DNA from: Coriobacteriaceae bacterium
GTDB lineage: Bacteria; Actinomycetota; Coriobacteriia; Coriobacteriales; Coriobacteriaceae
Reading direction: 5' to 3'
Assembly: GCA_902363875.1 (NCBI GenBank)
Contig: CABJBO010000001.1
Coordinates: forward strand, 1 to 64,000
DNA: 64,000 nucleotides
Shown here: positions 1-11,385 of the stretch, in pieces
Layout of the letters: every line of letters begins with the position of its first letter
Position numbering within the stretch: the first letter of the stretch is position 1
Translations under genes and position numbers: made by a program
The notes under the pieces: generated by a model
Told to the model about the DNA's origin: nothing
What the model saw: the letters and a program-made list of their open reading frames with translations, nothing else
The model's database searches: none

Positions 1-605
1 GCGGGAACGGCCTATTTGCTCAATGTGTTCGGCTGAGATCGGAAATCAACCCAGACTGCTCAACGAGTAGGTCGTAAACTCCAGAATGCACACAGGGACC
101 GAACATCCCTGCGGGAGACACTAGCTCCAGAAAGATGCGGAAAATAGTCGAGAAAATAGGTATCGAGAAGCTCGCTGAGACTGTGCGAGCGCAATCTCAG
201 CGAGCTTCTCGACGCCGACAGAGCCCAAATCCAAGCCATTCGGGCGGATTCGAGGAAACCCAGCGTAAATATACAATTCAATACAGGGGACACGAGTTCT
301 ATTCCGCCGAGAAAGGAAACCCGGAACCAAGCCTAAACCTAACGATGAACAATATAGGGGCAAAAAATATATCGCTCACTAGGTGGAGCTATTTACTTAG
401 CTAATCTGAAGCTTTTATTCTTTTGTTGTCTCTTGTTGAATAAAAAATCAAGATTTGAGTCGCCAATCAGGATGGAAGCATCGCAGTATCCAGATGTCGA
501 CTGTTTCTTTGAGCTGGCAGGCTTTGTTTTATCAAATAACTTAGCCCTAAGTAGTTTTTCTAAAAATAGCATTTTATGACTTTCATCAAAGTTAAGAAAA
601 TTTAC
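1..605. other. Left-edge gap without a supportable gene
   Basis: I see no credible gene here. Short open frames exist on both strands, but none has a recognisable domain or ribosome binding site. The one clear structure is the hairpin at 163-212. The sequence becomes AT-rich toward 605, matching the AT-rich membrane protein gene that ends at 606. Confidence 0.5.
163..212. repeat. Perfect 18-bp inverted repeat (hairpin)
   Basis: The 18-base arm at 163-180 is exactly the reverse complement of 195-212, with a 14-base loop between them. No T-run follows on either strand, so it does not look like a standard intrinsic terminator. It lies about 390 bp downstream of the stop of the minus-strand membrane protein gene. 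Confidence 0.8.
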
Positions 606-2885
606 TTAACGTGCCTCTTCGTAAAGGCTCATATAAACGTTGGATGGCTGATGATAGGGATTAACGGCAGATGCCCATATGGGGACAAGCCAGCCGTCTT
701 TCCAGTGAGGGCCAATTAAACATCGGTAGGGATAAATAGATGTTAGATATTCAGAGAGTCGATCGCTGACAGTGAAATCACGGGGAAGATCGGAAATATA
801 GGACTGCACCGCAAGTGTCCATGAGTTGTCGACTTGGGAAGTCGTAGCAGCACGGAAATCGCTCTCTGGGTATAAAGCATAATCTGACTTGACATCCATA
901 GTAGCCTCCGATGAATCAGATAGAGACCTTGATACAGGCACGCGAGACATCAGGTCGCCGTGCAACTTGATTTTCCCATATAATGCAAGAGTTGATCCTA
1001 AAAACGCTAGGAATACAAGACAGATAAGCAAAACCCACATAAATTTAATGACACCGTTAGAATCCCCACAGAAGTATAGAATGAGGCCTAGAACCAGCGC
1101 TAAAACCGAGGACGCCGCAACGGCTCCAACGCCGAGCCATAGCCACTCCTCTGCGTAATAGTCATGCATCGTCTGCCAAACAGAAACAATCGTAGCGGCA
1201 GACACGATTGAAATAAGTCTAAATAGGTCACTGGCATAATGGGAGGTTTGATCTCCATTGATAATTGCTAAAACAGTTTCATGAGAGGAAAGACCAGACG
1301 AGACAAATAGGTACGCAAGAATTACAAGGCAAGTAGCAGAAACGAAGCAAAGCGTAGCAACAGGTTTTTGACTACGCCTCTCATACGAAAGTTCCAAAAC
1401 CGCTCTTGAAAATCCATGCCCTTCCCTAATATACAGCCGCGAGAACTGCTGATCATAGCGATTGCTCACATTCATCTCTTTTGCCATGCAAAAGTCGTCG
1501 GTGCCGATGGTGTTAATGTTCATGCCAGCTAAATAGCAGTCAGTTAAACCGTGGAACGCAAAATGATAGCTTCTAGCACAATCGGCAGACCCTAATCCGA
1601 AGTAATAGTGCATTCTCTTTTTGGTAAAGAAGCGTTTAATTCGAGCGACTAAAAGCACCATCCTCATTGACGAATATTCTCTAAGCGGAACCTGGGGCAC
1701 ATGCCTTTCAACATTGACAGTTAAACGGTTTGAAAATCCCTGACTCGAACTTACTCCAATAACGATAGGCTTAACAAAGCGGTAGGAGTTCAAAAGCATT
1801 TTTAAAAAGGAAACCGAGTCTTCATGCAACTGATCGGTCCTAATAAAAGCATCTAATGCATCGACATTCTTAAGTCCGAAAGCTTGAGAAATCGCATCCA
1901 TTGCTTGAGTTTTAAATTGATTGTCATCTTGAAAGCGATTATAAGAGAACAAGAAATCAACAAAGGGACCCAAGCGCACAAGCGTGGGATATGTATGATA
2001 GCGGAAATACAAAATGAGCTCCTTTTGAATAACGCTCTTCAAGTCGTCATCTGATAAACGATGAAGACCATAACCCTGGGGGCTAGAGAACGTAAGCTCT
2101 CTCGTCAATTCGCATTTACCCTGAAAGATAATCGGGACATTGATGGCATTGCTTTTACTCAAGTTCGTAGGAACGTCATATTCGATTTGAGACTTAATCC
2201 CAAATGAACCAACATAAGGCGTTATCTCATCTCGAATTCTTGCAATAAAGGATGAAGGGCTGATAAAAGTAGCGAGCAGAAAATAATTCTCAATCAAAGG
2301 TTCTGAACTGATGCTTGGGGCAGAAAACGAGGACGCTTTGAAGATTCGAGAAAAGAAATAGGTATTACTAGCAGATTTTAATTTAGTGTAGAAATAACTG
2401 GGAAGAAACAAAAGGGCTATGTTGCAAGTAGCGCATTCAGCTAGCAGCACAAAATTGCAGCTAAGATCAGAAGGAGAAGCATAGAGAGACCTTAGCAAAA
2501 GGACACACACCCATATCAACCCATCAATTATAAATGCGATAAAGAAATGCCTGGCAATACTAACAGGCATATCGGTAACACATTTTCTAAGTATGAGATA
2601 AGCGGCAGCATCCAAACATAATTGAAGTAGGCAAATTCCATACATAGCAAGTGGTTGGCCAAAAGCATAGCAAACCAAACAAGATGCGAATTCAGCAGCA
2701 GCCAACGCAACAAAAGCGTAAACAGTAACCTGTTGCCCCCTGAATTGCCAAAAAACGGCAACAGCATATGAAATTTGGATACAAACTGTTACGAAATGGA
2801 AGAGAAGAAAGGTATCGAAAGGGAGGATGAGGAAGACTAAGCCGAGGAAAATTCCATTCAATAGCAAGGTGTGAAAGGCCGTCAT
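606..2885 (-). CDS. Large membrane protein of unknown function
   Basis: A 759-residue protein I do not recognise. Hydrophobicity suggests about five membrane segments in the first 165 residues, a soluble middle part (about 170-490), four more membrane segments (about 495-630) and a soluble C-terminal tail. No glycosyltransferase, Wzz, polymerase or acyltransferase motif is visible. The start at 2885 is preceded by a GAGGAA ribosome binding site. The gene is AT-rich compared with wecB and rfbB next to it and is separated from them by 423 bp, so it may be a recently acquired passenger at the 3' end of the polysaccharide locus. A role in surface polysaccharide or cell-envelope biology is only a guess from position. 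Confidence 0.75.
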   Translation of the reverse strand: MTAFHTLLLNGIFLGLVFLILPFDTFLLFHFVTVCIQISYAVAVFWQFRGQQVTVYAFVALAAAEFASCLVCYAFGQPLAMYGICLLQLCLDAAAYLILRKCVTDMPVSIARHFFIAFIIDGLIWVCVLLLRSLYASPSDLSCNFVLLAECATCNIALLFLPSYFYTKLKSASNTYFFSRIFKASSFSAPSISSEPLIENYFLLATFISPSSFIARIRDEITPYVGSFGIKSQIEYDVPTNLSKSNAINVPIIFQGKCELTRELTFSSPQGYGLHRLSDDDLKSVIQKELILYFRYHTYPTLVRLGPFVDFLFSYNRFQDDNQFKTQAMDAISQAFGLKNVDALDAFIRTDQLHEDSVSFLKMLLNSYRFVKPIVIGVSSSQGFSNRLTVNVERHVPQVPLREYSSMRMVLLVARIKRFFTKKRMHYYFGLGSADCARSYHFAFHGLTDCYLAGMNINTIGTDDFCMAKEMNVSNRYDQQFSRLYIREGHGFSRAVLELSYERRSQKPVATLCFVSATCLVILAYLFVSSGLSSHETVLAIINGDQTSHYASDLFRLISIVSAATIVSVWQTMHDYYAEEWLWLGVGAVAASSVLALVLGLILYFCGDSNGVIKFMWVLLICLVFLAFLGSTLALYGKIKLHGDLMSRVPVSRSLSDSSEATMDVKSDYALYPESDFRAATTSQVDNSWTLAVQSYISDLPRDFTVSDRLSEYLTSIYPYRCLIGPHWKDGWLVPIWASAVNPYHQPSNVYMSLYEEAR

Positions 2886-3308
2886 CTATAATTTCCTCAC
2901 GAGTAAAGATACAGGGGCCGATTTGTCCAATAGCCTGCTAAACGTGCCATCAGACTCAAGAGTCATAAAAGTGGATTATCGGACACATTCCCACATCGAT
3001 GATGAGTGATGCGTTATCGCGTAAGACGCTAAACCAAGAGCTTCTTTCTGTGAATCACGATAGAACAACGAGAAAAAACACGCTGCGCCAAGTGGCATTA
3101 CTGACCACATTTTAGGAATCGAAACGATAATCGGCTTCATCTGCCTCGATGTACCGCTCGAGCCAACAAGGACCGTAGGACCTGGCTAAACGACAGCGTC
3201 TACCTAGAGTGAATAGCGACTGTAAAATCGTCTGCTCCAAGCTTAATCGCCACCTCAGAATGTTTACCCTGTATGCTAAAAGCAGCTTCATTAAACAGAT
3301 CGAATTAA
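2886..3308. other. Gap between wecB and the membrane protein gene
   Basis: No gene, clear terminator or strong promoter is visible in these 423 bases. The stretch is of intermediate base composition and should contain both the 3' end of the wecB transcript and any promoter of the downstream membrane protein gene. Confidence 0.4.
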
Positions 3309-4403
3309 CTACACCGCAAGCACGTCGGCAATCCGCTCACTCGCATGCCCGTCACCGTAAGGGTTCGACGCATGACTCATGGCCTCGTACTCGGCCTGAT
3401 CGCTGAGCAGGCGGCTGAACTCGCGGTAGATGACGTCCTCCTCGGTGCCGACGAGCTTCAGCGTGCCGGCGGCAACGCCCTCGGGGCGCTCGGTGGTGTC
3501 ACGCATGACGAGCACCGGCTTGCCCAGGCTCGGGGCCTCCTCCTGGATGCCGCCGGAGTCGGTGAGGATGAGGTGGCTCGCAGCCATGAAGTTGTGGAAG
3601 TCGAGCACCTCGAGCGGGTCGATGATATGCAGGCGGTCGAAGCCGTCGAGCTCCTCGTGGGCGGCCTTGCGGACGAGCGGGTTCATATGGATCGGGTAGA
3701 TCGCCTTGGTGTCCGGGTGCTCCTCCATCACGCGGCGGATGGCGCGGAACATCCGGTGCATGGGCTCGCCCAGGTTCTCGCGGCGGTGCGCCGTGATGAG
3801 GATGAGGCGGGAGCCCTCGGCCCACTCGAGCTCGGGGTGGGAATAGCCCTCGCGCACGGTGGTGCGCAGGGCGTCGATGCCGGTGTTTCCGGTGACCCAG
3901 ATCCTGGGCTCGGGCTTGCCCTCGGCGAGGAGGTTCTGCTTACTGGCCTCCGTGGGCGCGAAGTAGTACTCGCTCACGATGTCGACCGCCTGGCGGTTGA
4001 ACTCCTCCGGCCAGGGGCTGTAGATGTCGTGCGTGCGCAGGCCGGCCTCCACATGCCCCACGGGGATCTGCAGGTAGAAACACGCGAGCGCTGCGGCGAA
4101 GCTGGTCGTGGTGTCGCCGTGGACCAGGACCACGTCGGGCGTCTCGTCCTCGAGGACGGCCTTGAGCTTAAGCAGCACGTCGCACGTCACATCGAACAGC
4201 GTCTGGCCCGGCTTCATGATCGCCAGGTCGTGGTCGGGAGTCACATCGAAGACGCGCAGAACCTGGTCCAGCATCTCGCGGTGCTGGCCGGTCACAGTCA
4301 CGACGGTCTCGAACTCATCCGTACGCGCCCTCAGCTCGTTGACGAGCGGGCACATCTTGATGGCCTCCGGGCGGGTACCGAAGACGAGCATTACTTTCTT
4401 CAT
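3309..4403 (-). CDS. wecB: UDP-N-acetylglucosamine 2-epimerase (non-hydrolysing)
   Basis: Interconverts UDP-GlcNAc and UDP-ManNAc in the cytoplasm, supplying the substrate of the WecC-type dehydrogenase at 13924-15141. The protein starts MKKVMLVFGTRPEAIK, the family's hallmark N-terminus, and contains VHGDTTTS, the VGHVEAGLRT segment, THRRENLG and a C-terminal DSGGIQEEAPSLGKPVLVMR motif. I chose the ATG at 4403 (364 aa) because a GAAAGG site precedes it; a longer frame would overlap rfbB and adds a non-homologous leader. It lies 17 bp after rfbB in the same direction. Its GC content is much higher than that of the glycosyltransferase genes of the locus. Confidence 0.95.
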   Translation of the reverse strand: MKKVMLVFGTRPEAIKMCPLVNELRARTDEFETVVTVTGQHREMLDQVLRVFDVTPDHDLAIMKPGQTLFDVTCDVLLKLKAVLEDETPDVVLVHGDTTTSFAAALACFYLQIPVGHVEAGLRTHDIYSPWPEEFNRQAVDIVSEYYFAPTEASKQNLLAEGKPEPRIWVTGNTGIDALRTTVREGYSHPELEWAEGSRLILITAHRRENLGEPMHRMFRAIRRVMEEHPDTKAIYPIHMNPLVRKAAHEELDGFDRLHIIDPLEVLDFHNFMAASHLILTDSGGIQEEAPSLGKPVLVMRDTTERPEGVAAGTLKLVGTEEDVIYREFSRLLSDQAEYEAMSHASNPYGDGHASERIADVLAV

Positions 4404-4420
4404 ATTGGCTGCCACCTTTC

Positions 4421-6333
<1,913 letters not shown>

Positions 6334-6412
6334 TATCCGCCTCTCTAAGTCGTTGAATCCAACACCGGACCGCAGACGCGTTCCGAATTTCTATTTGTCA
6401 TGCACGCCGCCA

Positions 6413-7352
6413 TCAGACAGCCCGTGCCTTCATACACTCCCTAGGGTTCGCCCGTAAACCGTCGAGTTCATTTTGTGAATCGAACCTCATGAGCACCGGC
6501 CCGAACACATGGTTGGCGGCGCCGAAGGCTTCCACCTTCGCCTCCAGCTCAATCTACGGCAGCTCTTCAGCTGAAGTGCGACCTTGAAGCCGCGTGTATA
6601 CTCCATACGCGAAGGTCCATCATGATCTGAGAACAGCATCCATTGGATCAAGAAGCTGTCATACCGCGTCATGGAAAGTTCTCCCACCGACTCTCGGAGA
6701 GCCACCTTCAAGGTAGCCATCACCAGGCCGGCCTTCCCCTTGTTCGCATGTTTGAGCATATCGCACAGGCAGTTGCCGACGCCGCGCGGTAAGCCCACCA
6801 TGATGCAGGCGTGACCATCCGTGTCCACGCGAGTCTCTGCGTTGAACGCACCGTCGCGTAAACCCAACAGGTCAGCCAGGCGCTATAGCTTCGACACCAA
6901 CTCCTCCTGCGCCTACTCGGGCAGTGAAGCCGGCATGGTGTTGGCAGCAGCAGTGCTGGAGCTTGGCGCTGCCGGGTCATGTAGCCGCGAGGTGAAAGTC
7001 TTGCACACGAACTTACCGCCCGTCACGAACTCATTCGCGTCGAAAGAGTCGCTTTGCTTCTCCGAAAACTGTCCCATGCTGCAGCGCCCACCATGCGAGA
7101 AACTCAGTGCTTATTGTTCAGCCTCGCACAGACCCTCGGCCCATCCACGCGCGAGCAGTCCTTATGGCCCGCGGCGTCCACTGGCTTGGCAATGGGGGGG
7201 GTTCGCGATTGCATCATACTCCGCCATAACTTCATCGACGCTATGGCAGCTGTAAAGCTCAGGACGGGTTGAACCCGTTGTCGCGCAAAAAACGCGGTAG
7301 CGTTACTTGTCCTGCAGAGCGGAAACGGGTTCACAGACCACCCCGCAATCAA
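6413..7352 (-). pseudogene. Decayed ATP-grasp carboxylate-amine ligase
   Basis: No intact frame, but joining minus-strand frames gives a protein resembling the intact ATP-grasp enzyme just upstream (7480-8715). Pieces in order: SVNPFPLCRT (compare LPTNPLSAIET), FLRDNGFN, IAKPVDAAG (the ATP-binding KPxDxxG loop), GGKFVCKTFTSRLHDP, LGLRDGAFNAETRVDTDGH (compare the FGELNVEVIV segment), an LFSDHDG block (compare LHSGTDG) and KVEAFGAANHVFGPVL (compare AVEAFDGANKALGIEF). At least two in-frame stops near 6885-6930 and several frameshifts interrupt it; the N-terminal part is missing. It sits between two intact genes of the operon and is probably the remnant of a second amino-acid/sugar ligase. Confidence 0.75.
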
Positions 7353-7479
7353 GTGCAGGTCAAAAATGAGTGCATGCGAGCCGCAGCACCCCTTATCAAA
7401 CAGGAGTTGTCCGCCACATGCCTTAATTTGGAGCCCCCGCGCGAATTCCGAGCGCCCCGCCTCTTATAATCAAGGTACT

Positions 7480-8715
7480 CTATTGACCCCGGGCAACAAC
7501 CACGGACCTAATCTCGCGAGTTATGCTGCGGAGTATCTCATCCATCTCCGCCTCCTCGGCGAAGCGCAAAAACTCAATGCCGAGTGCCTTATTGGCCCCG
7601 TCAAATGCCTCCACGGCCTCTCCGCGTTCTTTGTAAATCACCTCGCGGTACACGTGAGGCCCTATCGCCTCAGACTTCTCAACGCCCTCGAAGACGCCGT
7701 CGGTACCCGAGTGTAGGACGTAGGTTGCGTACGCCCCCTTGCACTCAGCTGAATCCCAGGCAATGTCCCCGGGATCCTCGCCCATGGCGCACAGCACATT
7801 AGCGGCCACAAGGTCGCGCCCGCTGGCATCGGAGAGCTGCACGGGAATCATGTTGCCCCCAGCGCGGCTTCCCAACTCAAGCACATAGGGCACCCCCCCC
7901 TCGCCTACGATGACCTCCACGTTCAGCTCGCCGAAGCGCACGCCCAACGCGGCAACAAGCCGCTGCAGCACGTCTTTCACGGCAGCGCTCTCCCTGGCAG
8001 AAAGCCCGGAAGGGGTTTTTTTGCCGACTGGGACCAGGCCTCCCAGACCTTCGTCGCGAAGACAAGACATCAGGCCCCAGAATCTAACTTCCCCGTTCAC
8101 GACGAAAATGTCGCCACCTATGACGTGCGGGAAGGTCTTTCGAATATACTCCTCGCAGATGAGCGTACCGTTGCGGGAGAACCCGCTCGCGTGAGCGATA
8201 GCGGCGTCCAGGGCGGAGAGGTCTTCCAGCACGCTCACGCCCTTAGATCCCGAGGAGTCCGTGGGTTTCACCACAATGGGAAAACGGAAGCCCTCGACAA
8301 GAGCAGCCACCTCCCCGGCCGACGATCCCTTTGTAAATGATACGGCCTGTGGACACGGCAGACCCGCCTGTTTAAGGAATGCCCGGAACAGGTGCTTCTC
8401 CGACATCGTTTCGATGGCCGAGAGCGGGTTAGTCGGAAGACCCAACGTTTCAGCCACGTAACCCGCCGTGGGAGACGCCGGGTCGCTGGAATAGGCAAGC
8501 ACGCCGCTGACGTTCTCCTTCCGGGCTATATCAAGCATCAGCTCGCGATCCGTAGTACTCTCCTGGTACCAGACGTCTGCGGAGAATTGGCCAGGGTTGT
8601 CGGGTAGGTAATCGCAAAGCACTGTGCGGAATCCCAAGGCCTTGGCCTTCTCTATTGCCACCACCTGCTGGCGCGAGCCGCCCAGCATCAAGATGGACTT
8701 CTTGGCACAGTTCAT
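7480..8715 (-). CDS. ATP-grasp ligase of the polysaccharide locus
   Basis: A 411-residue ATP-grasp enzyme, a family that joins a carboxylate to an amine with ATP through an acyl-phosphate. The N-terminal pre-ATP domain reads MLGGSRQQVVAIEKAKALG; the ATP-binding loop is PIVVKPTDSSGSKGVS (about residues 128-143); the metal-binding end is NVEVIV...ELGSRAGGNMIP (about 272-296). I take the ATG at 8715, which overlaps the stop of the aminotransferase gene (ATGA), so the two are translationally coupled. That pairing suggests it acylates the amino group the aminotransferase creates, perhaps with an amino acid; the substrate is inference. A biotin-carboxylase-like or D-Ala-D-Ala ligase-like role is less likely from context. 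Confidence 0.85.
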   Translation of the reverse strand: MNCAKKSILMLGGSRQQVVAIEKAKALGFRTVLCDYLPDNPGQFSADVWYQESTTDRELMLDIARKENVSGVLAYSSDPASPTAGYVAETLGLPTNPLSAIETMSEKHLFRAFLKQAGLPCPQAVSFTKGSSAGEVAALVEGFRFPIVVKPTDSSGSKGVSVLEDLSALDAAIAHASGFSRNGTLICEEYIRKTFPHVIGGDIFVVNGEVRFWGLMSCLRDEGLGGLVPVGKKTPSGLSARESAAVKDVLQRLVAALGVRFGELNVEVIVGEGGVPYVLELGSRAGGNMIPVQLSDASGRDLVAANVLCAMGEDPGDIAWDSAECKGAYATYVLHSGTDGVFEGVEKSEAIGPHVYREVIYKERGEAVEAFDGANKALGIEFLRFAEEAEMDEILRSITREIRSVVVARGQ

Positions 8716-9842
8716 CGGCCGCACCCCAGCACTACGTCGCAGATGCGGTCAACGTCGGACAGAGCCAAATCAGCGTACATGGGAAGAGTCAAGACCCGGT
8801 TCGCGGCCCTCTTAGCCACAGGGGTGCGGTCGCTGGAGTACACGCTACGGTAACACGCGAAATCTGAAACCAACGGGTAGAAATACTTTCGTGCGCCCAC
8901 ACCTGCCTTGTCCAGAGCGACGAAGACGTCGTCACGCGTGGCACCGAAGTCCTCGGGATCAAAGAGCACGGGAAGGTATGCATAGTTGTAGCGAACACCC
9001 TTGCTCGGTTTGAAGACGGTCACACCCGACGCGCCGCCTAGGCGCTCCCAGTAGCGTTCGGCAACCGCCTTACGCTTCTCGATCTCAAGGTCCAGATGGC
9101 GCAGATTGCACACACCCATAGCGGCGCAGAACTCGTTCATCTTAGCGTTGCCGCCAACGTACTCCACGTCCTCAGGACCCGTGATTCCGAAGTTTTTCCA
9201 CTGGTTGAGAAGCGGGTAAAGTTCCTCGTCCTTGAAACAGACCATACCACCCTCGATAGTGTTGAAAACCTTGGTGGCGTGGAAGCTGAACATGGCGGCA
9301 TCGCCAAAGGTCGCGGCGCTCTTCCAGGTGCCGTCCTCACTCTCGCGCTCGACGCCGAAAGCGTGCGCCGCGTCGTAGATCACCTTCAGGCTGTGGCTGT
9401 CGGCTATCTCCTGAATGGCGTCTACGTCGCATAGGTTCCCGTACACGTGCACGGGAACAATCGCGCAGGTGCGCGGGGTTATCATCTTTTTGATAGACTC
9501 AGGATCCAGCGTCAGGTTACCCGGCGCAACATCGGCGAACACCGGCGTGAGCCCCTTGCGCACAATCGAATGGGTGGTGGAGGCGAAGGTGAACGGAGTG
9601 GTTATCACCTCGCCGCCTGCAGGAAGCGCCATGGCCTCCAGGATGCACTCGAGCGCGTTGTGGCCGTTGGTGAAAAGGGCCAGATTACCGACGCCTAGAC
9701 GTTCCTTCAGCATCACCTCTAATTTCTTGTGTTTCACGCCCATGTTGGTGAGCCAATGACTTTCCCACAGGGGAGCTATCTCCTCGACGTACTCGTCCAA
9801 AGACGGCATTGACGAGCGGGTTACCAGTATGCGGTCGGACAT
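8712..9842 (-). CDS. DegT/DnrJ/EryC1-family sugar aminotransferase
   Basis: A PLP-dependent nucleotide-sugar aminotransferase of 376 residues. It has LTNMGVKHKKLE near the N-terminus, the FTFASTTHSIV segment, the PVHVYGNLCDVDAI block, YDAAHAFGV and the PLP-lysine motif SFHATKVFNTIEGG at about residue 180. The pattern is closest in my recollection to VioA-like enzymes that make dTDP-4-amino-4,6-dideoxyglucose from the RfbB product; the exact product is inferred. The ATG at 9842 follows a GAAGGGAAGG ribosome binding site. Its stop overlaps the start of the ATP-grasp ligase. Confidence 0.9.
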   Translation of the reverse strand: MSDRILVTRSSMPSLDEYVEEIAPLWESHWLTNMGVKHKKLEVMLKERLGVGNLALFTNGHNALECILEAMALPAGGEVITTPFTFASTTHSIVRKGLTPVFADVAPGNLTLDPESIKKMITPRTCAIVPVHVYGNLCDVDAIQEIADSHSLKVIYDAAHAFGVERESEDGTWKSAATFGDAAMFSFHATKVFNTIEGGMVCFKDEELYPLLNQWKNFGITGPEDVEYVGGNAKMNEFCAAMGVCNLRHLDLEIEKRKAVAERYWERLGGASGVTVFKPSKGVRYNYAYLPVLFDPEDFGATRDDVFVALDKAGVGARKYFYPLVSDFACYRSVYSSDRTPVAKRAANRVLTLPMYADLALSDVDRICDVVLGCGR

Positions 9843-9897
9843 GTTGCCTTCCCTTCTATCCAATTATTCGGTATTTATAGATCGAAAAGCTGTAATA

Positions 9898-11385
9898 CTA
9901 TCCTTGGGCGCGCTTCCTCTTTCTCGAGCCATGCATCTCCCCGAGCGTCGCTAGCAGGTACTCCAGCGATTCAAGGTGAAGAATCCTCGCTAGCCCCAAA
10001 TAAGCCGCAGCCATAACTACAATATCCACAATGATGTGCAACAGTTCGTTGGCAACAAACGCCCCGCACATCAATGCTAGCCCGCCGGACAAGGCAGATA
10101 GCGCGAAGACGGGCGCAATATCGCGCAGTTGCTCGCCGTACGAGTATCCGATTACGCGCTTGTTAGGATAGGCATTGACAATAGTTGCGATGACGCCGGA
10201 GAGCATATACATGGCAATCATCAAATAGACATCCTTAAGGACGAACGCGGCGAAGAGGATGAAGCAAATGCCGTAGGCCTTCTTGACCAGTTCAAGCTTC
10301 AGGAATAAGTCGCTTCGGCCCATGCCATTAAGAGCCTGTAAGTTCGACGTATGGATGGGAAGCAGCGCGTAGATGAAGCAGTACATCTGCAAAAACGGTA
10401 CACACGGCAGCCACTTCTCCCCCAGCAGCAACCCCATGATGGGCTTGGCTGCCACGGCAAACAGCGTCATGCTGGGCACGATAAGAAAAGTGGAGGTCTT
10501 CAAGGCCCGGCGCACTAGGCGTTTCACTTGTGAAACATCGGACTGCACTCGCGATACCGCCGACAACATGACGGGCTGAATAGCCCCGTCCAACATCGAT
10601 CCCAGCGCCTGCGGATATTTCTTTCCCTGAGACACTAAACCGAGGCTCGTAGCGCTAAACTGCTTGCCGATGATGAGGTCGGAAAGCGACTGATAACTCT
10701 GTTCAAGCAAACCGGAAGCGAGAAGCTTCCACGAAAAAGAAAAATGTTTCTTTGCTTTTGAACGGCTAAAAACAAGAGATGGACTCCAACTAATCTGCAA
10801 TCCCAGCACAAAGCAATTTATCATCTGATAAAGAAGCTGCTGAACAACTAGAGCCCAAAGCCCAGCACCAACGACTGCAGCAGCAATGCCGACGGCGCCT
10901 GAAACAAGAACTGCCACCAAGGTAGCATTAAACACTTTTCGCAATTTTAATTCGCGCTGAACCAACGCGACCTGTACCGAATTAAATGCCGTTATCAAAA
11001 GAATCAAACTAAGCACACGAAGCGGCCATGCGATGTATTCCATGCCATAGAACTCGGCAATGAAGGGAGATGCAAAAAATATAATTCCGTACAGCAGGAT
11101 CGACGTACCAAAACTTAACCAAAAAACAGTTGAGGTATCGTCATCATCGATTCTCTTGGCCTGAACAAGCGCTGTATTAAGCCCTGATTGAACTATTACG
11201 TTGCCAACGTTAATGAAGACCAGCATTATCGCCAGCGCCCCGAACTCATCTGGCGAAAGCATCCTAGCCATTACAACTTGAACGGCGAGCTCCACTATTG
11301 CTCGCCCGCCCCGTTCGAATAGCTTCCAAACCAGTGAGGCTATCGTATTCTTCTTCAACATTTCCTTATTCAAAGGAACAGCCAC
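9898..11385 (-). CDS. wzx: Wzx-like polysaccharide flippase
   Basis: A 495-residue integral membrane protein of the MATE/MVF-like lipopolysaccharide exporter family (WzxC-like), expected to flip undecaprenyl-linked repeat units across the cytoplasmic membrane. The N-terminal ASLVWKLFERGGRAIVELAVQ and MARMLSPDEFGALAI segments are typical, and I count about twelve hydrophobic stretches. The annotated GTG start (11385) overlaps the upstream glycosyltransferase stop by 20 bases; an ATG at 11361 is the alternative, and neither has a good ribosome binding site. The gene is AT-rich relative to rfbAB. Confidence 0.9.
   Translation of the reverse strand: MAVPLNKEMLKKNTIASLVWKLFERGGRAIVELAVQVVMARMLSPDEFGALAIMLVFINVGNVIVQSGLNTALVQAKRIDDDDTSTVFWLSFGTSILLYGIIFFASPFIAEFYGMEYIAWPLRVLSLILLITAFNSVQVALVQRELKLRKVFNATLVAVLVSGAVGIAAAVVGAGLWALVVQQLLYQMINCFVLGLQISWSPSLVFSRSKAKKHFSFSWKLLASGLLEQSYQSLSDLIIGKQFSATSLGLVSQGKKYPQALGSMLDGAIQPVMLSAVSRVQSDVSQVKRLVRRALKTSTFLIVPSMTLFAVAAKPIMGLLLGEKWLPCVPFLQMYCFIYALLPIHTSNLQALNGMGRSDLFLKLELVKKAYGICFILFAAFVLKDVYLMIAMYMLSGVIATIVNAYPNKRVIGYSYGEQLRDIAPVFALSALSGGLALMCGAFVANELLHIIVDIVVMAAAYLGLARILHLESLEYLLATLGEMHGSRKRKRAQG

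Noticed and set aside
135..404. 89-codon frame at the left edge
   Set aside because: It translates through the 18-bp hairpin, has no ribosome binding site and no recognisable domain.
6821..7255. Small open frames on the plus strand in the rfbA upstream gap
   Set aside because: The minus-strand frames of the same DNA show ATP-grasp homology, so these are antisense by-products of a pseudogene.
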